Of a stretch of 64,000 nt of DNA, positions 56,661-64,000 are shown piece after piece. The stretch spans positions 1 to 64,000 of the forward strand of contig CAYSDL010000002.1 of the NCBI GenBank assembly GCA_964429875.1. Reading direction: 5' to 3'. The notes beneath the pieces were generated by a model. That model made no database searches. It worked only from the letters and a program-made list of their open reading frames with translations, and had not been told where the DNA came from. The DNA is from CAYSDL01 sp964429875 (lineage in GTDB: Bacteria; Fidelibacterota; Marinisomatia; SCGC-AAA003-L08; D37C17). The position numbers and the translations under genes were made by a program. Position 1 is the stretch's first letter. Every line of letters begins with the position of its first letter.

Positions 56661-57032
56661 TTATATTATTTTTTTATAATCATCATATGATAAAAGAGAT
56701 TTTAGATCGTCATTATTTTTTAATTTTACTTTAACTATCCATCCATTATTATACGGATCATTATTTATAGTTTCTGGCTCAGCATCAAGGGCTTCATTAA
56801 TTTCTAATATCTTCGAAGAAACTGGCATATATAAATCAGCAACAGTTTTAACAGCTTCAATTGTTCCAAAAACATCATTTGAATTAAATTCTTCACCTAC
56901 TTCTGGAAATTCAACAAAGATTATATCTCCAAGTTCACTTTGCGCATGATTCGTAATTCCAATAAAGGCACAACCTTCCTTAAGACTTATCCATTCATGA
57001 TCTTTTGTAAAAAGTAAATCTTTTTCGTTCAT
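56661..57032 (-). CDS. gcvH: glycine cleavage system H protein
   Basis: Lipoyl carrier that shuttles the aminomethyl group between P, T and L proteins. KDHEWISL near 10-17, and lipoyl Lys62 in IEAVKTVADLY. 123 residues is standard. Sits between accC (9-nt gap) and gcvPA. gcvT and the L protein are not nearby. Confidence 0.97.
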   Translation of the reverse strand: MNEKDLLFTKDHEWISLKEGCAFIGITNHAQSELGDIIFVEFPEVGEEFNSNDVFGTIEAVKTVADLYMPVSSKILEINEALDAEPETINNDPYNNGWIVKVKLKNNDDLKSLLSYDDYKKII

Positions 57033-57041
57033 TTTTATTCC

Positions 57042-58382
57042 TTATATTTTTTCATTTAAAAAATTTGTATTAAAATTTCCATTTATAAAGTTTTTATTTT
57101 TGAGAATCGTTTTCTGAAAAGGTATTGTTGTTTTTATACCTTCAATCACACATTCATCCAATGCTCCAAGCATTCTACTTATAGCTTCGTTCCTATCATG
57201 ACCACTAACAATAATTTTAGCAATCATAGAATCATAACTAGAGGGCACGGTATAACCTGAATATATATGGGTATCTACACGCACACCCATTCCCCCAGGT
57301 AAATGCAAAGAAGTTATAAGTCCAGGTGAAGGCATAAAATTATTATCAGGGTCTTCAGCATTTATTCTACATTCTATAGAATGACCTCTGCTTTTAACTT
57401 TATTTAACCATTTTGGAAGAGTGTATCCTGAATGACACAAAATTTGATTTTTAATTAAGTCGAAATTAGTAACAAATTCTGTAACTGGATGTTCAACTTG
57501 AATACGTGTATTCATTTCCATAAAATAATATTTTGAAGAATCTACATCATATAAATACTCAATAGTACCAACTCCTAAATATCTTGTTTTTTCTATTACT
57601 TCCTTTGATTTTTTTAACATACTATCTCTTACATCAGAATCAATAGCAATAGAAGGAGATTCTTCAATAATTTTTTGATGTCGCCTTTGTATAGAACACT
57701 CTCTTTCACAAAGAGCATAAGCATTATTTTCTTTATCATTTATAACCTGAATTTCAATATGCTTTGGATTAGTAAAATATTTTTCTAAATAAACACGATC
57801 ATCATTGAATGAAATTTTAGCTTCTGCCTGAGCAGTTTCAAACGAATGTTTAAACTCTTCCTTCGAATGAACTAATCGCATACCTCTTCCACCTCCACCT
57901 GATGTAGCTTTTATTATAACTGGATATCCAATTTCATCAGCTATTTCCATACCTTCTTCAAATGAAGACAAATTACCGTGCGACCCTGGTATAACAGGCA
58001 AACCAAGGTTTTTCATTGTTTTTTTTGCTTCGGATTTATCACCCATTGTTTTGATTGTATCAGCATCAGGGCCAATAAATGTAATATTATTATCTTTGCA
58101 AATTGATGAAAAATTAGAACTTTCAGACAAAAAACCATAACCTGGATGTATAGCATCAGCATTAGTTAATTCTGCAGCAGAGATAATTGCTGGAATATTT
58201 AAATAACTTAAGATAGGATTAGATGGGCCTATACATATTGCTTCATTAGCAAATTTCTTATGTAAAGACAAATCATCGCTTTCTGAATAAATTGCTACAG
58301 TTTCAATTCCAAGTTCTCGGCATGCTCTAATAATACGAAGTGCAATTTCTCCACGATTTGCAATTAATATCTTTTGAAACAT
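57042..58382 (-). CDS. accC: acetyl-CoA carboxylase, biotin carboxylase subunit
   Basis: Carboxylates biotin with bicarbonate and ATP. ILIANRGEIALRIIRACREL opens the pre-ATP-grasp domain; KATSGGGGRGMRLV is the glycine-rich ATP loop, EMNTRIQVEHPVTE and RGHSIECRINAEDP are signature motifs. 446 residues. It starts immediately after accB ends (58382/58383), the normal bacterial accBC pair; accA/accD are elsewhere. Confidence 0.97.
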   Translation of the reverse strand: MFQKILIANRGEIALRIIRACRELGIETVAIYSESDDLSLHKKFANEAICIGPSNPILSYLNIPAIISAAELTNADAIHPGYGFLSESSNFSSICKDNNITFIGPDADTIKTMGDKSEAKKTMKNLGLPVIPGSHGNLSSFEEGMEIADEIGYPVIIKATSGGGGRGMRLVHSKEEFKHSFETAQAEAKISFNDDRVYLEKYFTNPKHIEIQVINDKENNAYALCERECSIQRRHQKIIEESPSIAIDSDVRDSMLKKSKEVIEKTRYLGVGTIEYLYDVDSSKYYFMEMNTRIQVEHPVTEFVTNFDLIKNQILCHSGYTLPKWLNKVKSRGHSIECRINAEDPDNNFMPSPGLITSLHLPGGMGVRVDTHIYSGYTVPSSYDSMIAKIIVSGHDRNEAISRMLGALDECVIEGIKTTIPFQKTILKNKNFINGNFNTNFLNEKI

Positions 58383-58904
58383 TTAATTTTCTTTAATTTT
58401 AAATAATGGTTGACCATATTCAACAGGTTCTCCATTTTTGATTAAAATTTCTACTACTACACCATTGTACTCAGACTCTATTTCATTAAATATTTTCATA
58501 GCCTCTACAATACATAATGTTTTTCCTTTACTGATTTTATCACCAATATTTACAAAAGGTGGATCGCCAGGCTTAGAAGATTCATAGCAAGTACCAACAA
58601 GAGGAGATTCAATAACTGTTAGATTTTGAATTATATCATCTTTATCCGAATTTTCAATTAATATATCTGAATTTTCATCATCATCACTAGATGAAATTTC
58701 ATTACTAACGTCCAGATCTTCATCCTTAAATTGATTTTCATTATTTTTAGATTTAACAGGATTAATACTAGAATCAATTTTTCCACTTGTATTTTTTGAT
58801 AATTTTATTTTTTGGAATCCCCAAAATGAGGATATTGACACCTCGTTAATATCAGTATCTTTAATTGCATCAATAATTTTTTTAATTTTATTTTTTAAAG
58901 TCAT
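58383..58904 (-). CDS. accB: acetyl-CoA carboxylase biotin carboxyl carrier protein
   Basis: The C-terminal biotinyl domain carries the acceptor Lys137 in VEAMKIFNEIE; PLVGTCYESSKPGDPPFV contains the thumb-like segment. A long acidic Asp/Ser-rich linker (about 60-92) joins the N-terminal helix. 173 residues is usual. It overlaps efp by 4 nt and abuts accC; efp-accB-accC is a common order. Confidence 0.96.
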   Translation of the reverse strand: MTLKNKIKKIIDAIKDTDINEVSISSFWGFQKIKLSKNTSGKIDSSINPVKSKNNENQFKDEDLDVSNEISSSDDDENSDILIENSDKDDIIQNLTVIESPLVGTCYESSKPGDPPFVNIGDKISKGKTLCIVEAMKIFNEIESEYNGVVVEILIKNGEPVEYGQPLFKIKEN

Positions 58905-59464
58905 TTTATTCGTTCAATATAACGTTTATCTCTAGTATCAACACGTATTATTTCATTTTCTTGAATAAATAAAGGAACATTAATAGTTATGCCACTTTCT
59001 AATTTAGCAGGCTTTGTACCACCTTGAGCTGTATTTCCTTTTTCTCCAGGATCAGTTTTAATTACTTTCAAGTTCATATGTGTAGGGATTCTTATTTCTA
59101 TTGCTTCATCTCCATTAAAAACTATAGTGACTTCGGTATTTTCTACAAGAAACAATAATGAATTTTCATCAATCTGGTCCTTATTTAAAGATATTTGTTC
59201 ATAAGTTTCCTGATCCATAAAGTAGTATGAATCTGCATCGTTATAAATATAATTATAATTTTTTGCTTCAATGCGAACACTCTCAATTTTCTGGCCTGCT
59301 CGGAAAGTTTCATCAACAACCTGGCCAGTCCTTACATTCTTCAGTTTGGTTCTAACAAATGCACCTCCTTTACCAGGCTTAACGTGCAAGAACTCTATTA
59401 TTTTCCATAAACCATTTTTATGATTTAATATCATACCATTCTTAATATCAGAAGTATTTGCCAT
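58901..59464 (-). CDS. efp: elongation factor P
   Basis: Rescues ribosomes stalled at polyproline. Three beta-barrel domains; the tip of domain I is PGKGGAFVRTKLKN with Lys32 equivalent to the modified Lys34 of E. coli. DPGEKGNTAQGGTKPA and the C-terminal VDTRDKRYIER are family motifs. 187 residues. It heads the accB-accC-gcvH run, and no EpmA/EpmB modification genes are in the window. Confidence 0.97.
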   Translation of the reverse strand: MANTSDIKNGMILNHKNGLWKIIEFLHVKPGKGGAFVRTKLKNVRTGQVVDETFRAGQKIESVRIEAKNYNYIYNDADSYYFMDQETYEQISLNKDQIDENSLLFLVENTEVTIVFNGDEAIEIRIPTHMNLKVIKTDPGEKGNTAQGGTKPAKLESGITINVPLFIQENEIIRVDTRDKRYIERIK

Positions 59465-59547
59465 ATATATGCACCTTGAATTATATATATAAATTATTTA
59501 CATAATTTAATTATTTATAATATTAATTATATATTTAAAAAAGAATG

Positions 59548-60006
59548 TTATTTAAGATTTATTAATGAATCGGATTTATCAATTAAAGGTTTAAGATTTT
59601 CCAGTTCATATTGGATAGAAGGAATTAGATCATCATTCGGATACTTTTTAATAAATTCTTTATAATAATAATTTGCATCAGTATAAGAATCAGTATAATT
59701 TGCATAAACATAACCTAATGTAAATAATGATTTCTTATTTTCAGCAGACGTAGGGTACTCTGTTAATATTTGATTCAGAAAGGATATTGCTATATCGTAT
59801 TGTTTATATTCATTTAAATAGATTTCAGAAATTAAATAATAAGATTTAGGTGCAAAAGAGCTATCATAATATTTTTCAGCAATTACGTTAAGTTTAACGA
59901 CGCATTCACTAAATCTCCCTTTATCATAGTCATCAATTGCATTACTCCATGCTTTTTCAATATCAATATCTGACTGATCGCATGAAAATGTAGACAAAAT
60001 AAACAA
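59548..60006 (-). CDS. TPR-containing lipoprotein (YbgF/BamD-like outer-membrane assembly type)
   Basis: Three or so TPR-like helix pairs (about 17-130; KAWSNAIDDYDKGRFSECV, APKSYYLISEIYLNEYKQY) follow a Cys in TFSC that looks like a lipid-attachment site (LSTFSC). The listed start is TTG 60006, the first standard codon. The frame is open further and gives IKTFLSNCILCLFILSTFSC if an ATT at 60037-60039 (minus strand) is used, with AAGGAG 10 nt upstream; that restores a proper lipoprotein signal peptide and overlaps the dnaK stop. 152 aa from the TTG. Related to the BamD/YbgF class; exact role unknown. Confidence 0.72.
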   Translation of the reverse strand: MFILSTFSCDQSDIDIEKAWSNAIDDYDKGRFSECVVKLNVIAEKYYDSSFAPKSYYLISEIYLNEYKQYDIAISFLNQILTEYPTSAENKKSLFTLGYVYANYTDSYTDANYYYKEFIKKYPNDDLIPSIQYELENLKPLIDKSDSLINLK

Positions 60007-60038
60007 ACATAAAATACAGTTGGATAAAAATGTTTTAA

Positions 60039-61952
60039 TTATTTTTTTTCTCCTTCCTCTTCAACTACCTCATAATCAGCATCTTGGACTTCATCTTTTT
60101 TTCCATCTTTCGATGATGATTTAGATGCAGGATCTTTATCTTGTCCATTTGCCTGAGCATCTTTGTAAAGTTTCTCAGAAACTTCAGAAAAAACCTTATT
60201 TAGATTTTCAACAGCTGCTTTAATTGCATCTTTATCATTAGTTTCTTTTGCTTTTTTCAACTCATCAAGTTTTCCAGTTATTAATTCAGAATCTTTTTCA
60301 GAAAGCTTATCTTTTAATTCTTCAAGTTGTTTTTCAGTTTGATGTATCATTTGATCTGCTTGATTGATAGTTTCTACATATTCTTTTTTCTCAGAGTCTT
60401 CTTTTTTATGTTCCTCTGCATCTCTTTTCATTTTTTCTATATCAGCATCAGATAGTCCACTTGAAGCTTCTATTCTAATAGATTGTTCTTTATTCGTGGC
60501 TTTGTCAACGGCTGAAACATTCAGTATACCATTTGCATCTATATCAAAAGACACTTCAATTTGAGGAACTCCGCGCGGCGATGATGGTATACCATCAAGA
60601 TGAAATCTTCCTAATGATTTATTTCCAGTTGCCATCTCCCTTTCACCTTGGAGTATATGAACTTCAACAGACGTTTGATTATCAGCTGCTGTAGAGAATA
60701 TTTGACTTTTTTTACTTGGGATAGTTGTATTTGATTCAATCAGCTTTGTAAATACACCACCTAACGTTTCAATACCTAATGATAAAGGTGTAACATCAAG
60801 CAACACAACATCTTCAACATCGCCGGCCAAAACACCGCCTTGAATTGCAGCACCTAAAGCAACAACTTCATCAGGATTTACACCTTGATGTATTTCTTTA
60901 TTAAATATTTCCTTAATGGTCTTTTGAACTAAGGGTACTCTAGTAGATCCACCAACAAGAATAACTTCATCTATCTCAGATGATTTAATATCTGCATCAC
61001 TAAGAGCTTTTTTACAAGGATTTACAGTTTTTGCAACTAAGTCACCTATTAAAGACTCAAACTTCGCTCTTGATAGAGAGAGTAGAAGGTTTTTAGGTCC
61101 TTCATCATTAGTTGCAATAAATGGTAAATTTATTTCAGTTTGTTTTGAAGAAGAAAGTTCACATTTAGCTTTTTCTGCAGCCTCTTTTAGTCTTTGAAGA
61201 GCCATTGAATCTTTTGATAAATCAATTTTATCAGAATCATTAAACTTTTTAACCATCCAATCAACTAGAGCATTATCAAAATCATCACCACCTAACATTG
61301 TATCTCCATTAGTTGATTTTACTTCAAAAACGCCATCACCAAGCTCAAGTATTGAAATATCAAATGTACCTCCACCTAAATCATATACGGCGATCTTTTT
61401 ATCTCCTACTTTATCTAGTCCATAAGCTAATGCAGCTGCAGTTGGTTCATTTATAATTCTTTTCACCTCTAAACCAGCTATTGTTCCAGCATCTTTAGTT
61501 GCTTGACGCTGATCATCGTTAAAATATGCTGGAACTGTTATAACTGCTTCTTTTACAGTTTCACCAAGATAGTCTTCAGCTGTCTTTTTAAGATTCTGCA
61601 ATACAATTGCGCTAATTTGTGGTGCAGCATACTTACCTTTATCAACTTTTATTTTAACTGAACCTTTATCTCCAGACACTATTTCATAAGGAAGTCTTTT
61701 AGATTCACCTTTCATCTCAGTAAAGGATCTACCAATAAATCTCTTTGCAGAGAAAATGGTGTTTTTTGGATTTGTCACAGCTTGTCTTTTTGCAGATTGA
61801 CCAACGAGAGTGTCTCCATCTTTTGAAAATGCCACAATCGAAGGAGTTGTACGCAAACCTTCAGAATTTGTAATTACAACAGGCTTACCTCCTTCTATTA
61901 CAGCAACGCAGGAGTTTGTTGTACCTAGATCTATACCAATAATTTTACTCAT
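60039..61952 (-). CDS. dnaK: chaperone DnaK (Hsp70)
   Basis: Nucleotide-binding domain from IGIDLGTTNSCVAVIEGG (4-21) with VYDLGGGTFDISI, INEPTAAALAYG and VLVGGSTRVPLVQ; substrate-binding domain and lid follow, ending in acidic EEEGEKK. 637 residues. A Shine-Dalgarno (GAGG) precedes ATG 61952. grpE and dnaJ are not adjacent; clpC lies 98 bp upstream on the same strand, a stress-gene pairing. No CIRCE inverted repeat seen in the spacer. Confidence 0.98.
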   Translation of the reverse strand: MSKIIGIDLGTTNSCVAVIEGGKPVVITNSEGLRTTPSIVAFSKDGDTLVGQSAKRQAVTNPKNTIFSAKRFIGRSFTEMKGESKRLPYEIVSGDKGSVKIKVDKGKYAAPQISAIVLQNLKKTAEDYLGETVKEAVITVPAYFNDDQRQATKDAGTIAGLEVKRIINEPTAAALAYGLDKVGDKKIAVYDLGGGTFDISILELGDGVFEVKSTNGDTMLGGDDFDNALVDWMVKKFNDSDKIDLSKDSMALQRLKEAAEKAKCELSSSKQTEINLPFIATNDEGPKNLLLSLSRAKFESLIGDLVAKTVNPCKKALSDADIKSSEIDEVILVGGSTRVPLVQKTIKEIFNKEIHQGVNPDEVVALGAAIQGGVLAGDVEDVVLLDVTPLSLGIETLGGVFTKLIESNTTIPSKKSQIFSTAADNQTSVEVHILQGEREMATGNKSLGRFHLDGIPSSPRGVPQIEVSFDIDANGILNVSAVDKATNKEQSIRIEASSGLSDADIEKMKRDAEEHKKEDSEKKEYVETINQADQMIHQTEKQLEELKDKLSEKDSELITGKLDELKKAKETNDKDAIKAAVENLNKVFSEVSEKLYKDAQANGQDKDPASKSSSKDGKKDEVQDADYEVVEEEGEKK

Positions 61953-62050
61953 TATAAATTTACCTCACTATAGTTAAAAAATAATTATCATCACATAAGA
62001 ATAATTACAATAATTATGCCAAATAGCTAGAGTAAGACGTTTTGTCATGT

Positions 62051-64000
62051 TTACTTATTGGTTTTTACTGTTCTTTTAGATCTAATCTTATTATTTTTAT
62101 TTCTTTTATAATTAAAAATAAGATCAGTTTTTTTACCATTTATTGTTATTGAGGAACCTTCTTTTAAATCTCCATTTAAATACTTAATTGAAAGTATATT
62201 TTCAATCTGGTTTTGTATGAGTCTACGTAATGGCCTTGCCCCCCATTCTCTGTGTGAACCATTTTGAAGGAGAATTTTCTTTGCAGATTTATTTACTCTT
62301 AGTGAAATATTTTTTTTCTTAAGATTAACTCGTAAATCATTTAACTGAAGATCAATTATTTTATATAGATCATCTTGAGATAGAGAATTAAAAATAATTA
62401 TATCATCAATTCTGTTTAGAAATTCTGATTTAAAGTATTTTTTAATCTCCGTGTTAATTTTCAATTCAGCATCGTCTGGATTTTGTTTTTTATCTATAAA
62501 GCCTATTTTGCTTGAATGTAGTGTTTGAGTACCAATGTTTGAAGTTAAAATAATGATTGTATTTCTAAAGTCGATATTATGGCCGAGGCTATCAGTAAGT
62601 TGTCCTTCATCAAGAATTTGCAATAATATATTAAAAACATCCGAATGAGCCTTTTCTATTTCATCAAATAAAACGATCGAATAAGGGTTTCTTCGAACTT
62701 TTTCTGATAATTGCCCGCCCTCTTCATATCCAACATATCCTGGAGGAGCACCAATAAGTCTTGAAACATTATACCTCTCCATGTACTCAGACATATCAAT
62801 TTTTATAAGAGAATCTTCACGATCAAACAATGATAATGCCAATTGTTTTGCCAGCTCTGTTTTACCTACACCTGATGGTCCTAAAAATAAAAACGAACCT
62901 ATTGGATGAGTGGGATTACTAAAACCAGCCCTTGATCTTTGTATTGAATAAACAAGTTTTTCAATGGCATTATCTTGTCCAATTATACTTTTTTTAATAA
63001 AAGAACCAATTTTTAATAATTTATCTGATTCTTTTTGATTTATTTTTTTTATAGGTATACCAGTCATCATTGAAACTGTTTCTGCAACATCAAATTCAGT
63101 AATGTTAACAAAATGTTCATCTGAATTTGTATATTCCATCTGAAGGTCATTTAACTTTTCAACCATTTTTTTTTCTTTATCTCTTATCTTAGCAGCATTT
63201 TCAAATTTCTGTTTTGTTATTTCTAATTCTTTTGATTTTTTTATTTTATTAATTTTGTTTTCTAATCGTAAAATATTTGATGGTATATTTATATTATTAA
63301 GGTGAACTTTAGAGCAGACCTCATCCATGACATCGATAGCTTTATCAGGAAGGTGTCTATCTGTTATATATCTTTCACTAAGTTCTACACATGCATTTAT
63401 TGATTCTTCGGTCAATTTTACTTTATGATGAGCTTCATATCTATCTTTAATACCTCGTAAAATATCTGCAGTATCATGCATATTAGGTGGATGTACAATT
63501 ATTTTCTGAAATCGTCTTTCTAAAGCCCCATCACGCTCTACATACTTCTTGTATTCATTTAATGTAGTTGCTCCTATAATTTGAATATCACCTCTTGCTA
63601 AAGCTGGCTTAAACATATTTGCTGCATCAAGGGAACCAGATGCACCACCCGCACCAACGATGGTATGCAATTCATCAATAAATAAAATAATATTAGATGA
63701 AGTTTCTAATTCTATCATCATCTTTCTCATACGTTCTTCAAATTGACCTCTATATTTTGTTCCAGCTATGATTCCTGAAATATCTAAGGCTATAACATTA
63801 TAGTCCCACAATAATCTAGGAACTTTCTTTTGAAAAATCCTTAATGCAAGGCCCTCGACAATTGCAGTTTTACCTACTCCAGGCTCACCTATTAAAACAG
63901 GATTGTTTTTTTTACGTCTAGATAATATTTGAGAAATTCTTTCAATCTCAACATTCCTACCTACTACAATATCCAACTCATTACTTTCGGCCATTTTTGT
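62051..64000 (-). CDS. clpC: ATP-dependent Clp protease ATPase ClpC (N-terminus beyond the window)
   Basis: AAA+ unfoldase. D1: GRNVEIERISQIL, Walker A GEPGVGKTAIVEG and FIDELHTIVGAGGASGSLDAANMFKP. A UVR-like helix pair (KQKFENAAKIRDKEKKMVEKL) distinguishes ClpC from ClpA. D2: Walker A GPSGVGKTELAKQLA and RIDDIIIF. C-terminal GARPLRRLIQNQIENILS ends the protein. An ATG occurs at 63994, but the frame continues to the window edge as TKMAESNELD, matching the ClpC linker after the Clp_N repeats, so the gene extends past 64000. About 649 codons are visible. Confidence 0.95.
   Translation of the reverse strand, partial: TKMAESNELDIVVGRNVEIERISQILSRRKKNNPVLIGEPGVGKTAIVEGLALRIFQKKVPRLLWDYNVIALDISGIIAGTKYRGQFEERMRKMMIELETSSNIILFIDELHTIVGAGGASGSLDAANMFKPALARGDIQIIGATTLNEYKKYVERDGALERRFQKIIVHPPNMHDTADILRGIKDRYEAHHKVKLTEESINACVELSERYITDRHLPDKAIDVMDEVCSKVHLNNINIPSNILRLENKINKIKKSKELEITKQKFENAAKIRDKEKKMVEKLNDLQMEYTNSDEHFVNITEFDVAETVSMMTGIPIKKINQKESDKLLKIGSFIKKSIIGQDNAIEKLVYSIQRSRAGFSNPTHPIGSFLFLGPSGVGKTELAKQLALSLFDREDSLIKIDMSEYMERYNVSRLIGAPPGYVGYEEGGQLSEKVRRNPYSIVLFDEIEKAHSDVFNILLQILDEGQLTDSLGHNIDFRNTIIILTSNIGTQTLHSSKIGFIDKKQNPDDAELKINTEIKKYFKSEFLNRIDDIIIFNSLSQDDLYKIIDLQLNDLRVNLKKKNISLRVNKSAKKILLQNGSHREWGARPLRRLIQNQIENILSIKYLNGDLKEGSSITINGKKTDLIFNYKRNKNNKIRSKRTVKTNK

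Noticed and set aside
61953..62050. CIRCE-type heat-shock operator between clpC and dnaK
   Set aside because: No TTAGCACTC-N9-GAGTGCTAA-like inverted repeat; the spacer is AT-rich with only a Shine-Dalgarno recognisable.

Overview
The window is about 30% GC and densely coded. It looks like a chromosome segment from an uncultured, probably marine, member of the FCB superphylum, most like Candidatus Marinimicrobia (SAR406). This assignment is an inference. It rests on the very low GC, the many secreted proteins ending in a two-repeat dockerin-like tail (GDxNxDxxxNxxD...), an archaeal-type GGGP synthase gene in an otherwise bacterial genome, and sortilin/Asp-box and C10-peptidase secreted proteins. 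No prophage, IS element, CRISPR array or recognisable defence locus was seen.

Layout. The window opens inside a tRNA-Pro(GGG) gene followed by a terminator. From 318 to 30444 everything is on the + strand. The first 20 kb is a secretome-rich stretch: two paralogous parallel beta-helix proteins with near-identical upstream regions, a short beta-helix protein, a plant-type leucine-rich-repeat protein, a C10 (streptopain-type) peptidase with a PKD domain, and an Asp-box beta-propeller protein. All of these carry the same C-terminal dockerin-like tail. Between them lie metabolic and envelope genes (deoA, glycosylasparaginase, an O-antigen ligase/polymerase-like protein, a GT2 glycosyltransferase, a small-export membrane protein, a cold-shock protein, msrB, sdaA). 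From 20344 to 30444 follows a tightly overlapping housekeeping run: HIT, gpmA, a thioredoxin-like protein, a Xer recombinase, an M50 protease, a 40-residue membrane protein, ftcD, mutL, a DUF502 protein, a PAS-GAF-GGDEF-EAL protein and a minimal MscS channel.

From 30449 to 46313 there is one minus-strand gene (dusB), then a + strand chain: yajC, fmt, rsmB, a PASTA protein, rpe, a SEC59-like lipid kinase, a BatA-like protein, hflX, a possible structured RNA, cutA, a secreted DUF1028 protein (the seventh tailed protein), two alpha/beta hydrolases, a polysaccharide deacetylase-like protein, a RetSat/CrtI-like flavoprotein, a homocysteine methyltransferase-family protein and a Mug-like DNA glycosylase. 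From 46387 to the end the strand switches to minus: a class III cyclase with TPRs, an outer-membrane-type protein, M3 oligopeptidase, leuS, GGGP synthase, gcvPA, gcvH, accC, accB, efp, a TPR lipoprotein, dnaK and a clpC that runs off the window end.

How the genes fit together. The seven tailed exported proteins share one C-terminal module on unrelated N-terminal domains, which suggests a common anchoring or sorting route; no cohesin or scaffoldin partner was recognised here. sdaA, ftcD, gcvH/gcvPA and fmt point to serine/glycine/histidine catabolism feeding one-carbon units. efp-accB-accC-gcvH-gcvPA-GGGPS-leuS is a minus-strand housekeeping block in which the ether-lipid gene is translationally coupled to gcvPA. 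Many starts overlap the previous stop by 1 to 20 nt, several with TTG or GTG, so start calls rely on coupling and signal peptides as much as on ATG codons.
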